Shown: positions 15,000-27,001 of the stretch, in pieces
Layout of the letters: each line of letters opens with the position of its first letter
Position numbering within the stretch: position 1 is the stretch's first letter
Assembly: GCF_003438075.1 (NCBI RefSeq)
Contig: NZ_QSTA01000001.1
Location: forward strand, 806,001-870,000
Reading direction: 5' to 3'
Length of the DNA: 64,000 nt
Origin: Eubacterium sp. OM08-24
Lineage (GTDB): Bacteria > Bacillota > Clostridia > Oscillospirales > Acutalibacteraceae
Program-made: the position numbers and the translations under genes
Notes under the pieces: model-generated
Database searches by the model: none
Seen by the model: only the letters and a program-made list of their open reading frames with translations
What the model was told of the DNA's origin: nothing

Positions 15000-15311
15000 A
15001 TGGCAAAGGATATGCTGGAGGCTGTATATCAAGCCGAGGAGGAATGTAAACAGCGTGAAACCAATGCAAAGGCTAAGTCTGCGCAAAGAATAGAGCAGGC
15101 AAAAGCCGAGGCGGCACAGGCGGTACTTCTGGCAAAGGAAAATGCTCAGAAAAGCGCCGGGGTTCTTTTTGAAAAAACTATGAGCGAGAACAGACAGGAG
15201 CTTAAATCAGCCTGCGAAAAGGCTGATTTTGATTGCGAAATACTCTCGCAAACCGCAGACAAAAACCGCAGTCGTGTAATAGACGAGGCTATTAAAATAC
15301 TTGCTTTATAG
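15000..15311 (+). CDS. ntpF: V-type ATPase peripheral-stalk subunit (G/H, NtpF)
   Basis: A 103-residue, nearly all-helical, Glu/Lys/Ala-rich protein (AKAKSAQRIEQAKAEAAQAV), as expected of the coiled-coil subunit that pairs with subunit E in the peripheral stalk. AAAGGAGG precedes the ATG. It is the first gene of an operon whose order matches the Enterococcus hirae ntpFIKECGABD set. Sequence conservation of this subunit is low, so the assignment depends on position and coiled-coil character. Confidence 0.8.
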   Translation: MAKDMLEAVYQAEEECKQRETNAKAKSAQRIEQAKAEAAQAVLLAKENAQKSAGVLFEKTMSENRQELKSACEKADFDCEILSQTADKNRSRVIDEAIKILAL

Positions 15312-15334
15312 CTAAAAAAGCGTGGTGATAAACA

Positions 15335-17793
<2,459 letters not shown>

Positions 17794-17831
17794 CAGCGAT
17801 ATGATTATTACGATAGAAAGGTGGAATCACT

Positions 17832-18413
17832 TTGAACAGCGGTGACAAAATTTTAAATCGCATAAAACTTGACTGTGACGCAAGGATTAGCGAAATTAAT
17901 GCCGAAACAGATAAAAAATGCGCACAGACAGCGGCGCAGGCAAAGCTCGATTCCGATAAGATTTCTGCTGAAATTGCCGACAAAGCACAACTAAAGGTCA
18001 AGCAAATGAGGGCGGCGTCCAAAAGCCGCTGCGAACTTGAAACACGCAATGCCTTTCTGAAAAGGCGGCGTGAGGAGATTGACAAAACATACAATGAAAT
18101 TTTAAATAAAATTAACAATCTTTCAGATGAGGAATACTTTGAACAGATTTACACATTTGCCAAAAAGCTCAGCGGCAAAAGCGGAGTTGTAATGCTCGGC
18201 AAAAGGGATTTAAACCGACTTCCCAAGAATTTTATCGCAAGGCTTGCAGACTGCGGCGTAAAGGCAGAGCTTTGCCCCACTCCCTGCGACATTGAAAGCG
18301 GCTTTATTCTCAAATGCGGCGACATTGAAGAGAATATGGATTTCTCGGCGATTTTGTCTGAAAAACGGGATATTATCGAGGATTTTATAAATCAAGAGCT
18401 GTTTAAGGCATAA
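17832..18413 (+). CDS. ntpE: V-type ATPase subunit E
   Basis: A 193-residue peripheral-stalk subunit. The long N-terminal helix, with SEINAETDKKCAQTAAQAKL, pairs with the G/H subunit. The C-terminal alpha/beta head (about 100-190) includes KSGVVMLGKRDLNRLP and IESGFILKCGDIEENM. The TTG start at 17832 has AAAGGTGG upstream. Confidence 0.88.
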   Translation: MNSGDKILNRIKLDCDARISEINAETDKKCAQTAAQAKLDSDKISAEIADKAQLKVKQMRAASKSRCELETRNAFLKRRREEIDKTYNEILNKINNLSDEEYFEQIYTFAKKLSGKSGVVMLGKRDLNRLPKNFIARLADCGVKAELCPTPCDIESGFILKCGDIEENMDFSAILSEKRDIIEDFINQELFKA

Positions 18414-18424
18414 GGAGGGTAAGG

Positions 18425-19396
18425 ATGGCATTATCTTATGAATTTTCCATCGGCTCCGTCCGTACAAAAGAAAAAAATCTGTTTACAAACGGCGACATTG
18501 AGCATATGCTTGCCTGCGAAAGCGAGGGCGGGCTTTGCCGATACCTGAGCGACAAGGGATACGGTGACGGCAGCGACATTGAGGAAATTTTAAAGTCGCA
18601 CAGCCAGAGCGTGTGGGACTATATAAGGCGAACCGCACCCGACTTTGCGGTATTCACTCCGTTTTTGTATCTTAACGATGTTCACAACATTAAGGCGGTT
18701 TTAAAGGGTACGCTTTCGGGCAGGGAGTATGCGCATCTCATTACAGAGCCGAGTGTTTTTTCGGCTGACACACTCACAACCGCAGTTGAGAACAGGAAAT
18801 TTTCGCTCCTCGGCGAGGATTTAAGCGCCCCTGCCGACAAAGCCTATGAGGTACTCGCACATACGGGGGATGCAAGGCTCAGTGACGCAATTCTTGATAA
18901 GGCATTTATGGAGCTTATCATCAGGACGGCGGAAAAATCGGGCAGCGAATTTATGGCTCAATATTTTAAAACAACCGTTTTCTACAACAATGTAAAAATA
19001 GCCATAAGAGGAGCTAAGGCGGACTGCGACAGAGATTTTTTTGAAAATGCAATATGCGGGGTGCAGGATTTCCCTCGCACAAAGGTTATAGACGCAAGCG
19101 TAAAGGGAGTGGAGCCGCTGCTCGATGTTCTGAGTAAAATTTCTGCATACGGCTGCAGCAAGGCGGCAGAGGAATACAAGCACTCGCCGTCAGCCTTTGA
19201 ACGATTTGCAGACAACACGCTTATGAGCCTTACAAAAGAAAAATGCAAAGTAAGCGGTGACGGCGCAGACCCCATAACGGGATATCTGATTGCGAATGAA
19301 ACCGAAAAAAAGGTAATTCACATCATAGCAAGCGGTATACGCACCAAAACCGACTATCAAACTATAAAAGAAAGGCTGCGTGAGGTTTATGGCTAA
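18425..19396 (+). CDS. ntpC: V-type ATPase subunit C (d-like)
   Basis: A 323-residue subunit that links the central stalk to the K ring and shuttles between A3B3DF and the membrane rotor. PFLYLNDVHNIKAVLKGTLS and the C-terminal Lys/Glu-rich helices match the NtpC/AtpC family, and the length is usual. GGAGGGTAAGG precedes the ATG. Its end overlaps the start of the next gene by 8 nt. Confidence 0.9.
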   Translation: MALSYEFSIGSVRTKEKNLFTNGDIEHMLACESEGGLCRYLSDKGYGDGSDIEEILKSHSQSVWDYIRRTAPDFAVFTPFLYLNDVHNIKAVLKGTLSGREYAHLITEPSVFSADTLTTAVENRKFSLLGEDLSAPADKAYEVLAHTGDARLSDAILDKAFMELIIRTAEKSGSEFMAQYFKTTVFYNNVKIAIRGAKADCDRDFFENAICGVQDFPRTKVIDASVKGVEPLLDVLSKISAYGCSKAAEEYKHSPSAFERFADNTLMSLTKEKCKVSGDGADPITGYLIANETEKKVIHIIASGIRTKTDYQTIKERLREVYG

Positions 19397-19712
19397 AAAC
19401 ATTGCCGTTATGGGCGACAGCGAAAGCATTAAGGGCTTTGCGGCAATCGGTATGGATATTTATTCTTGCGATGACAGCGAAAACGCTCCGCAGCTTTTCA
19501 GAAAGATTGCTGACGGTGACAACTATGCGGTAATTTTCATTACCGAAGAAATGTTTGAACTTGTTGAAAAAGAGCGCAAAAGATATGAAGAAAAAATGCT
19601 GCCTGCCGTTATCCCTATCCCCGGTGTGAGGGGCAATACGGGCATAGGCACAAAGAGGCTGTCGTCTTTTGTAGAAAAGGCAGTCGGTTCGGACATTATC
19701 TTCAATGATTGA
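19389..19712 (+). CDS. ntpG: V-type ATPase subunit F (NtpG)
   Basis: About 107 residues. KNIAVMGDSESIKGFAAIGM and YAVIFITEEMFELVEKE, followed by the PIPGVRGNTGIG loop, are characteristic of V/A-ATPase subunit F, a Rossmann-like central-stalk protein that binds subunit D. ATG at 19389 is preferred over a GTG at 19380. The gene overlaps ntpC. Confidence 0.9.
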   Translation: MAKNIAVMGDSESIKGFAAIGMDIYSCDDSENAPQLFRKIADGDNYAVIFITEEMFELVEKERKRYEEKMLPAVIPIPGVRGNTGIGTKRLSSFVEKAVGSDIIFND

Positions 19713-19722
19713 GGTGTAAATT

Positions 19723-21489
19723 TTGAAATCAGGAATTATAACTAAGGTGGCAGGCCCTTTGGTAATTGCCGAGGGTATGCGTGACGCCGATATGTTTGAT
19801 GTTGTGCGTGTAAGCAGTCAGCGACTTATCGGCGAAATAATAGAAATGCATGGCGACAAAGCGTCAATTCAGGTGTACGAGGAAACTTCGGGACTTGGCC
19901 CGGGCGAGGCAGTGGAGTCCACAGGCGCTCCGCTTTCGGTTGAATTGGGGCCGGGACTTATCGGCTCGATTTACGACGGTATTCAGCGACCGCTAAACGA
20001 AATTATGAAGATTGCAGGCACTAACCTCAAACGAGGTGTAGAGGTTGCGTCACTCGACCATAAAAAGAAATGGCACTTTACTCCGCTTGTGAAAAAGGGC
20101 GACAAGGTTGTGGCAGGCGACACACTCGGTACAGTACAGGAAACTCACGCTGTACTGCACAAAATACTTGTGCCAAACAAGGTAAGCGGTGTGGTGGAAA
20201 GCATAAGCGAGGGCGACTTTACGATAGACGAAACGGTTGCCGTTCTTAAAACAGACAAGGGCGCTACTGATGTGACAATGTGCCAAAAATGGCCTGTTCG
20301 CGTGGGCAGACCGTACAAGAGAAAGCTCTCGCCCGATATTCTCCTTACAACGGGACAAAGACCGATAGATACACTCTTCCCACTTGCAAAGGGCGGTGTG
20401 GCGGCTGTACCGGGGCCTTTCGGCTCAGGCAAAACGGTGGTTCAGCACCAGCTTGCAAAATGGGCGGCGGCAGATATTATCGTATATATCGGCTGCGGCG
20501 AGCGTGGCAACGAAATGACGGATGTACTGAACGAATTTCCCGAACTGAAAGACCCACGCACAGGCAACTCGCTTATGGAGAGGACTGTGCTGATTGCAAA
20601 CACCTCGGATATGCCGGTTGCGGCTCGTGAGGCATCCATTTATACAGGCATAACCATTGCGGAGTATTTTCGTGATATGGGATACACGGTTGCGCTTATG
20701 GCGGACTCAACCTCTCGCTGGGCAGAGGCACTCAGAGAAATGTCGGGCAGACTTGAAGAAATGCCGGGTGAGGAGGGTTACCCTGCTTATCTTGGCAGCC
20801 GACTTGCTCAGTTTTACGAAAGGGCAGGCAGAGTTATTGTAAACGGCAGTGATGACACAGAGGGGGCACTTTCGGTTATAGGTGCGGTGTCGCCTCCTGG
20901 TGGTGATATTTCAGAGCCTGTATCGCAGGCAACGCTTAGAATTGTTAAGGTGTTCTGGGGACTTGACGCAAACCTTGCGTACAAAAGACACTTCCCCGCT
21001 ATAAACTGGCTTACAAGCTATTCGCTTTATACGGATCAGCTTGCCGACTGGTTCGCTAAAAATGCCGCTCCCGACTTTATGGAGCTGCGTGGCAGAATAA
21101 TGTCGCTTTTGCAGGAGGAGAGCGAGCTTCAGGAAATCGTAAACCTTGTTGGTATGGACGCACTCTCTGCTCCCGACCGACTTAAACTCGAAACCTCAAG
21201 GTCTATCAGAGAGGACTACCTGCACCAAAATGCCTTTGACCCGACCGACACCTACACCTCGCTTAACAAGCAGGTGCTTATGATGAGGGCAATTCTCACC
21301 TACTATGACAAGGCAAGAGAGGCGCTTGCAAACGGCGGCGACATTGAAATGCTTGTTAATCTGCCCGTTCGTGAGCGCATAGGCAGATATAAATATGAGC
21401 CTGAGGACAAGGTTCATGACGAATTTGAATTTATTAAGGCTCAGCTTGAAGCCGAAATTAAGGAAGTTCTTGAAAGGAGTGAGGACTGA
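19723..21489 (+). CDS. ntpA: V-type ATPase catalytic subunit A
   Basis: A 588-residue catalytic subunit. An N-terminal beta-barrel is followed by the non-homologous insert (about 115-190) found only in V/A-type A subunits. Walker A GPFGSGKT lies at 231-238, and Glu260 in GCGERGNEM is the catalytic carboxylate. [20 protein letters not shown] and [20 protein letters not shown] are conserved. In the operon it hydrolyses or synthesises ATP in the cytoplasmic A3B3 head. The start is TTG at 19723 with GAGGTG upstream. The stop overlaps ntpB (TGATG). Confidence 0.98.
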   Translation: MKSGIITKVAGPLVIAEGMRDADMFDVVRVSSQRLIGEIIEMHGDKASIQVYEETSGLGPGEAVESTGAPLSVELGPGLIGSIYDGIQRPLNEIMKIAGTNLKRGVEVASLDHKKKWHFTPLVKKGDKVVAGDTLGTVQETHAVLHKILVPNKVSGVVESISEGDFTIDETVAVLKTDKGATDVTMCQKWPVRVGRPYKRKLSPDILLTTGQRPIDTLFPLAKGGVAAVPGPFGSGKTVVQHQLAKWAAADIIVYIGCGERGNEMTDVLNEFPELKDPRTGNSLMERTVLIANTSDMPVAAREASIYTGITIAEYFRDMGYTVALMADSTSRWAEALREMSGRLEEMPGEEGYPAYLGSRLAQFYERAGRVIVNGSDDTEGALSVIGAVSPPGGDISEPVSQATLRIVKVFWGLDANLAYKRHFPAINWLTSYSLYTDQLADWFAKNAAPDFMELRGRIMSLLQEESELQEIVNLVGMDALSAPDRLKLETSRSIREDYLHQNAFDPTDTYTSLNKQVLMMRAILTYYDKAREALANGGDIEMLVNLPVRERIGRYKYEPEDKVHDEFEFIKAQLEAEIKEVLERSED

Positions 21490-22862
21490 TGCCAAAGGAA
21501 TACCGCACAATACGAGAGGTTGCAGGCCCACTTATGATGGTAAGCGATGTTGAGGGCGTAACATATGATGAGCTTGGCGAAATTGAACTGCCAAACGGAG
21601 AAACCCGCCGCTGTAAGGTGCTTGAGGTGGACGGCACAAACGCACTCGTTCAGCTTTTTGAATCCGCCGCAGGCATTAACCTTGCCAATTCAAAGGTGAG
21701 ATTTTTAGGCAGGTCTATGGAGCTGCCCGTTTCTCCCGATATGCTTTCAAGAGTTTTTGACGGACTTGGAAATCCGATAGACGGCGGCCCTGCGCTCATT
21801 CCCGAAAAAAGGCTCGACATAAACGGCACACCTATGAACCCTGCCGCAAGAAACTATCCGCAGGAGTTCATTCAAACGGGAATTTCTGCCATTGACGGAC
21901 TTAACACCCTTGTACGAGGACAAAAGCTGCCGATTTTCTCGGCATCGGGTCTGCCCCACGCTCAGCTTGCCGCTCAGATTGCAAGACAAGCTGCCGTAAG
22001 AGGCAAAGACGAGCAGTTCGCCGTAGTGTTTGCCGCAATGGGCATTACCTTTGAGGAATCCGACTACTTTGTGCAGTCCTTTAAAGAAACGGGAGCGATA
22101 GACAGAACGGTAATGTTTGTAAACCTTGCAAACGACCCTGCCATTGAGCGTATAGCAACTCCGAAAATGGCGCTTACCGCCGCAGAATATCTGGCATTTG
22201 ACAGGGGTATGCATGTACTTGTAATAATGACCGACATTACAAACTATGCCGACGCACTCAGAGAGGTTTCGGCGGCACGCAAAGAAGTGCCGGGCAGACG
22301 AGGCTACCCCGGATATATGTATACAGACCTTGCCACCCTGTACGAGAGAGCAGGCAGATTAAAGGGCAAGGAGGGTTCAATCACACTTATTCCTATTCTT
22401 ACAATGCCGGAGGATGACAAAACTCACCCTATCCCCGACCTTACGGGATACATTACAGAGGGACAGATTATTCTTTCTCGTGAGCTTTACAGAAAGGGAA
22501 TTACTCCGCCTATTGATGTTCTTCCGTCGCTTTCAAGACTAAAGGACAAGGGCATTGGCCCTGACAGAACCCGTAAAGACCATGCGGCAACCATGAACCA
22601 GCTTTTTGCCGCATATGCACGAGGAAAAGACGCAAGAGAGCTTATGGTTATTCTCGGCGAGGCGGCGCTTACGGATATGGATAAAAAGTATGCCGAATTT
22701 GCCGAGGCATTTGAGAGAGAGTATGTGTCGCAAGGCTATGACACCAACCGCTCGATTGAAGAAACGCTTGATATTGGCTGGAAACTTTTGCATATTCTGC
22801 CGAGGAGCGAGCTAAAGCGAATAAAGGACGATATGCTCGATGAATTTTACGGAAAAGAATGA
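21489..22862 (+). CDS. ntpB: V-type ATPase subunit B
   Basis: A 457-residue non-catalytic subunit of the A3B3 head. It starts [20 protein letters not shown] and contains [20 protein letters not shown], where the Walker A is degenerate as expected, [20 protein letters not shown] and [20 protein letters not shown]. It is full length, with translation coupled to ntpA. Confidence 0.98.
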   Translation: MPKEYRTIREVAGPLMMVSDVEGVTYDELGEIELPNGETRRCKVLEVDGTNALVQLFESAAGINLANSKVRFLGRSMELPVSPDMLSRVFDGLGNPIDGGPALIPEKRLDINGTPMNPAARNYPQEFIQTGISAIDGLNTLVRGQKLPIFSASGLPHAQLAAQIARQAAVRGKDEQFAVVFAAMGITFEESDYFVQSFKETGAIDRTVMFVNLANDPAIERIATPKMALTAAEYLAFDRGMHVLVIMTDITNYADALREVSAARKEVPGRRGYPGYMYTDLATLYERAGRLKGKEGSITLIPILTMPEDDKTHPIPDLTGYITEGQIILSRELYRKGITPPIDVLPSLSRLKDKGIGPDRTRKDHAATMNQLFAAYARGKDARELMVILGEAALTDMDKKYAEFAEAFEREYVSQGYDTNRSIEETLDIGWKLLHILPRSELKRIKDDMLDEFYGKE

Positions 22863-22882
22863 CGCATTGAAGGTGTTTACAG

Positions 22883-23539
22883 ATGGCAGTTTTAAATGTT
22901 AATCCCACCAGAATGCAGCTTAGCAAGCTGAAAAAGCAGCTTGCAACGGCTACTCGTGGTCATAAAATGTTAAAAGACAAGCGTGACGAGCTGATGCGCC
23001 GTTTTCTTGACCTTGTAAAGGAGAACAAGGCACTCAGAGAAAAGATAGAAAACGAGCTTGCTGAGTGCGGCAACCACTTTGTGAACGCAAGTGCGGTTAT
23101 GTCTAAAGAGGCGCTTGACGCCGCATTGATGTCGCCAAAGCAGAGAATAAACCTTGAAATTTCATCAAAAAATGTAATGAGCGTGGATATTCCGCAGTTT
23201 ACCACAAGCACACGAACGAGCAGCGAGGGAGATATTTTCCCCTATGGCTTTGCTTTTACTTCGTTTGAGCTTGACGATGCGGTAATGAGCCTGAACGACC
23301 TATTGCCCGACCTTATTCGTTTGGCAGAGATTGAAAAAAACTGCGAGCTGATGTCGGCAGAGATTGAAAAAACACGCCGCCGAGTAAACTCGCTTGAGCA
23401 TGTTATGATACCGAGGTATCAGGAAACGATAAAGTACATTTCAATGAAGCTTGAGGAAAACGACCGCAGCAGCCGAACAAGGCTTATGAAAGTAAAGGAT
23501 ATGCTGCTCGATAAGGCGCACCACTATTCAGAACATTAG
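22883..23539 (+). CDS. ntpD: V-type ATPase subunit D
   Basis: A 218-residue central-stalk subunit with long N- and C-terminal helices forming the rotor shaft. Family signatures are NVNPTRMQLSKLKKQLATAT near the start and RRRVNSLEHVMIPRYQETI before the C-terminus. It is the last gene of the operon here; no ntpH/ntpJ follows, and a terminator lies 15 bp downstream. Confidence 0.95.
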   Translation: MAVLNVNPTRMQLSKLKKQLATATRGHKMLKDKRDELMRRFLDLVKENKALREKIENELAECGNHFVNASAVMSKEALDAALMSPKQRINLEISSKNVMSVDIPQFTTSTRTSSEGDIFPYGFAFTSFELDDAVMSLNDLLPDLIRLAEIEKNCELMSAEIEKTRRRVNSLEHVMIPRYQETIKYISMKLEENDRSSRTRLMKVKDMLLDKAHHYSEH

Positions 23540-23553
23540 AATTTACAACAATA

Positions 23554-23594
23554 AACCGCACTTATGTAATTGCATAGGTGCGGTTAGGTTTTTG
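23554..23594 (+). terminator. Terminator of the V-ATPase operon
   Basis: A 13-bp stem with one G-T pair (AACCGCACTTATG / CATAGGTGCGGTT) followed by a T-rich tract. Confidence 0.85.
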
Positions 23595-23660
23595 ATGAAT
23601 TAATGCGCAAAGCATAGTTTTATAAAATATTTTACACTTAACATTGTGTAATAACAAAAT

Positions 23661-23702
23661 AAAAGCCAGGCATTACAAAACTTTCTGCAATGTTTGGCTT
23701 TT
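23661..23702 (-). terminator. Hairpin downstream of the preA remnant
   Basis: Long imperfect stem AAAAGCCAGGCATTACA with TGCAATGTTTGGCTTTT, with T-rich flanks on both strands. It probably serves both convergent units. Confidence 0.6.
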
Positions 23703-23725
23703 ATGTTATGTCAGCAAAAATCTGT

Positions 23726-24357
23726 TTACCTGCATAGTGCAAATTCGGTACGCTTTTTCATATCCTTTGCTCTTTCGTCCGAAACATAAATTCGTGAGCG
23801 TATTTTTGCCACGCAGTCATCATTGCAGGCATCAACAAACACGCTGAATACATTTGATTCATCTCTGAGAATGTAGTCGGCACATTTGCCGAGGATTTAC
23901 CGCTTACATTAGGCGAGGCTGAAAATCCCTTTAAATCAACATTCATAATGCTTTTTATGGTGTTGATAGCCGCAAGTCCGTCTGCGCCTGCCTTTTCGCA
24001 AAGAGAGGCAAGTTTTGTCCACTCGTCTTCGTTACTGCCCATAATAGAGGCAATAATTACCTTGGTGGGATAATTTTCCTTTAGCTTTTTGAAAAAATCA
24101 AGATTTTCTTCAAGAGAATAGGTTGATATCTGTTCAATATTTTTAAAACCGACAAAAGCCGTGTCTTCCTTGTCAAGCTCTGAAAATCGGGAAGAAACCT
24201 CGTTTGGAGTAAACACACCGATTGTTTTAAACGCTACTCCTGCCCAGCCCTCGTCAAAAGCCTTGGCTACCATTTCGTAATTACTGCCGACTACCGAGGA
24301 CGAAAGGAAAAATGGATTTTCACACCTTACTCCGCAAAGGTCTGTGCTCAAGCACAA
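23726..24357 (-). pseudogene. Remnant of preA-type dihydropyrimidine/dihydroorotate dehydrogenase
   Basis: The N-terminal 130 residues resemble PreA/DHOD flavoproteins (about 400 aa): [20 protein letters not shown], then [20 protein letters not shown] and [20 protein letters not shown]. After EKAGADGL the sequence jumps to [20 protein letters not shown], so the part with the catalytic Cys loop is deleted. The frame then enters unrelated sequence. A second minus-strand frame covers the end ([20 protein letters not shown]) and stops at 23726, and seems to be the tail of another gene. No ribosome-binding site precedes the first codon. It is probably not functional. Confidence 0.75.
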
Positions 24358-24475
24358 TGCGTAAAACGACAGCTATGTTTTGCCGACATTATTTTGTATG
24401 TTTTTATTTACAACAGACAACTTGCGCATAATATTGCCGTTGCTTAACGATATTTTACTATGTTTTGCATACAAA

Positions 24476-24518
24476 AAATTACGAACCTGTTTATCAGCTA
24501 AAAACAAGTCCGTAATTT
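24476..24518 (-). terminator. Terminator of the CtpC-like ATPase operon
   Basis: Minus-strand stem built from AAATTACGGACTTGTTT and AACAGGTTCGTAATTT with small internal mismatches, followed by a T run. Confidence 0.7.
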
Positions 24519-24534
24519 TAAAAATCAAATCAGA

Positions 24535-26655
24535 TTATAAATTGTTTTCCTTTGTCTTTCTTCTCTTATGCTTTTTCTCTGTGAGGGGAGTCATACTCTT
24601 GGCACAAATAAGCATTGTGGAAGAATTGTGGAGCAATGCCGACATTGACGGAGAGATAATGCCCAAAAAGCCCGATGCCATTAATGCCGAATTAAAGCCG
24701 ACGATAAATCTGTAATTTCGGTTAATTCTGTCCATTAAGGCTGTACTTATGGTTCTGATTCTTGCAAGCTCTGTAAGGTCTGTACCCTTGATTGTAATGT
24801 CTGCGGTTTCCCTTGCAATATCCGAGGCATCTCGCATAGCAACCGATACATTCGCCGCCGCAAGTGCAGGGGTATCGTTGATACCGTCACCAACCATAAT
24901 TACGCCCTTGCCGCTCTTTTTAAGCTCCTCAACATACTTATGCTTGTCCTCAGGCAAAACCTGACATCTGTATTCTGTAATGCCGAGCATTTCTGCGGTC
25001 ATTTGTGCGGCTTTCTGGCTGTCGCCCGTAAGCATAATAACCCTTTCTATGCCCTGATTTCTGAGCATTTCAATGGCTTTTGCCGCCTCTGCCCGTGGTG
25101 GGTCGCTAATGCACAACGCACCCACAAGCTCGCCGCCTATGGCAAGATAAAGCACCGAGCAAGCGCCCGACTTTTCATCAATAATATTCTGCTGTTCCTC
25201 GGTTACGGTAATCTGCTCGTCCTCAACCACAAAGTGCTTGCTGCCGATTACTGTCTTTTTGCCATGGAGTGAAGTGGCTATTCCGTGAGCTACAATATAT
25301 TCAACATCTGTATGCTCTTCTATGTGAGAAAGTCCTCTTTCGCTTGCGGCATTTACAACGGCATTTGCCACGCTATGCGGAAAATGCTCCTCAAGGCAAG
25401 CGGCTATTGTGAGAATTTCGTCCTCCGAATAATCGCTGAAAGAAATTACCTTTTCGAGTTTTGGCTCTGCGTTTGTGAGCGTACCTGTTTTGTCAAAAAC
25501 AATGGTGTCAGCGTGAGCGTAAGCCTCAAGATACTTGCCGCCCTTTACTGTAATATCGTGGTCGGCAGCCTCTTTTATCGCCGAGATTACGGCTATCGGA
25601 GTAGACAGCTTAATTGCACACGAATAGTCTACCATAAGCAAGGATACCGCCTTGGTAATATTCCTTGTGAGAATTAATGTTGCCAAAAATCCCAAAAAGC
25701 TGAACGGCACAATGCGGTCTGCCAAGGTTTCGGCTCTGCTCTGCACTCCTGCCTTCAGGTTTTCGGAATTATCAATAAGCTCAATAATCCTGCTGATTTT
25801 TGTGTTTGACGAAAGCGCCTTTACATTAACAACAATGTTGCCGTCCTCAATCACAGTGCCGGCAAATACGGTTATTCCCTCTCGCTTGGCAACAGGCAGA
25901 GGCTCGCCTGTCATAGACGCCTCGTTTACGGTTGCCTCACCCGACACAACAACACCGTCAACAGGGATAACATTGCCTGTCTGCACTCTGATATTGTCGC
26001 CCTCCGAAAGCTCGGAAATAGGAATAAGCACATCCGAATTATCGGCGGTTACAAGCCACACCTTGTCGGTTTTAATTGCAAGGCTGTCGGTAAGCACAGC
26101 CTTTGTGCGAGCGTGGGTATAATCCTCAAGCATACCCGATACCGAAAGCAAGAACATAATAGTGCCTGCGGTCTTAAAGTTTCTTTGCAGCAGGCAGGTT
26201 GCAATAGACGCACCGTCAAGCACATCTACATTGAGCTTGCAGTTCCACAAAGCCTTTAAGCCTTTCTTTATGTATCGGATACTTCTGTAAATTGTAATTA
26301 CAGTTCTGATTGGTGCAGGCAAAATTAAATTTTGCAAAAATCTTTTTGCAATGCACGAAATCAGATTTGTTTTAAAATTATTGTCAATATCCTTAACGCT
26401 GACAGTTTTCTTTGCCTTTACAGGCACAAGCGAACTGCGCTCTATTGAGGCAACCACATTGATTACATTCTGACGATAACCGCTGCTGTACATAACAAGG
26501 ATACCGCCGTTTTCGGCATTTACCTCAACCTTTTTTACATAGCTTTTTTCAATTAATAAATTATAAATATAACCCTCATACGCCTTATCAAAAGCATATG
26601 CGCCGCAACGAAATCTGATTCGCTGCGGCTTATCATACACAATAGAATATTTCAT
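24535..26655 (-). CDS. CtpC-like heavy-metal P1B-type ATPase
   Basis: A 706-residue metal pump. The N-terminus is an HMA-like domain without a CxxC motif. TGE is at 249-251, the phosphorylated Asp388 is in DKTGTLT, HFPHSVANAV is the HP locus, and MVGDGINDTPALAAANVSVA is the hinge. The membrane metal site is DYSCAIKLSTP (343-353) instead of CPC, a variant seen in the CtpC branch that is linked with Mn or Zn export. The start overlaps the stop of the DUF6110 gene (TAATG). Substrate is inferred; copper is unlikely without CPC. Confidence 0.88.
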   Translation of the reverse strand: MKYSIVYDKPQRIRFRCGAYAFDKAYEGYIYNLLIEKSYVKKVEVNAENGGILVMYSSGYRQNVINVVASIERSSLVPVKAKKTVSVKDIDNNFKTNLISCIAKRFLQNLILPAPIRTVITIYRSIRYIKKGLKALWNCKLNVDVLDGASIATCLLQRNFKTAGTIMFLLSVSGMLEDYTHARTKAVLTDSLAIKTDKVWLVTADNSDVLIPISELSEGDNIRVQTGNVIPVDGVVVSGEATVNEASMTGEPLPVAKREGITVFAGTVIEDGNIVVNVKALSSNTKISRIIELIDNSENLKAGVQSRAETLADRIVPFSFLGFLATLILTRNITKAVSLLMVDYSCAIKLSTPIAVISAIKEAADHDITVKGGKYLEAYAHADTIVFDKTGTLTNAEPKLEKVISFSDYSEDEILTIAACLEEHFPHSVANAVVNAASERGLSHIEEHTDVEYIVAHGIATSLHGKKTVIGSKHFVVEDEQITVTEEQQNIIDEKSGACSVLYLAIGGELVGALCISDPPRAEAAKAIEMLRNQGIERVIMLTGDSQKAAQMTAEMLGITEYRCQVLPEDKHKYVEELKKSGKGVIMVGDGINDTPALAAANVSVAMRDASDIARETADITIKGTDLTELARIRTISTALMDRINRNYRFIVGFNSALMASGFLGIISPSMSALLHNSSTMLICAKSMTPLTEKKHKRRKTKENNL

Positions 26656-26909
26656 TATTCTTCAACTTCTGCTTCAGTTTCTTCTGCAATGCCTGCCTCG
26701 GTCTTTGCGTCGTAGCAAAGGTCGGCTGCCTCATCCTTCATACTCTGGAACTTAGCTTTTGCGTCCTTCTGGAGCTTCATACCCTTGGCAAGACCTGTTA
26801 CTGCTGCGCTGCGGGTCTTTGGTGAAGTAAATACTTTTTTACCAACGATAACTGCTGCCGCACCTGCAACAACACACCATAATTTTTCATTTTTTAAAAA
26901 ATTCTTCAT
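26655..26909 (-). CDS. DUF6110-like small membrane-anchored protein
   Basis: An 84-residue protein with one hydrophobic N-terminal helix (LWCVVAGAAAVIVGKKVF), a basic helix and an acidic tail ending ETEAEVEE. Small proteins of this type precede CtpC-like ATPases in many Firmicutes and may act as metal chaperones or assembly factors. A strong AGGAGG site is present. It shares a promoter with the ATPase and is translationally coupled to it. Confidence 0.7.
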   Translation of the reverse strand: MKNFLKNEKLWCVVAGAAAVIVGKKVFTSPKTRSAAVTGLAKGMKLQKDAKAKFQSMKDEAADLCYDAKTEAGIAEETEAEVEE

Positions 26910-26939
26910 AACTGTTCCTCCTAAGATTTTGATAATTAT

Positions 26940-26967
26940 ATTATACTCATTTGTCGAAATTTGTCAA
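26940..26967 (-). promoter_or_regulatory. Sigma-A promoter of DUF6110-ATPase operon
   Basis: Perfect TTGACA (26967-26962) and TATAAT (26945-26940) on the minus strand, spaced 16 bp. Confidence 0.85.
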
Positions 26968-26971
26968 TAAT

Positions 26972-26991
26972 ACAGACGAAAAATCATCTGT
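26972..26991 (-). terminator. Hairpin between ZIP gene and downstream promoter
   Basis: ACAGACGA / TCATCTGT stem (one G-T pair) just after the ZIP stop codon. It has only a weak T tract, so it may be a terminator or a regulatory dyad near the next promoter. Confidence 0.4.
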
Positions 26992-27001
26992 CTTTTGTAG
27001 A

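Noticed and set aside
14887..15093. Plus-strand frame of 68 codons upstream of and into the V-ATPase operon
   Set aside because: It lies over the promoter and overlaps the first V-ATPase gene in another frame with no ribosome-binding site.
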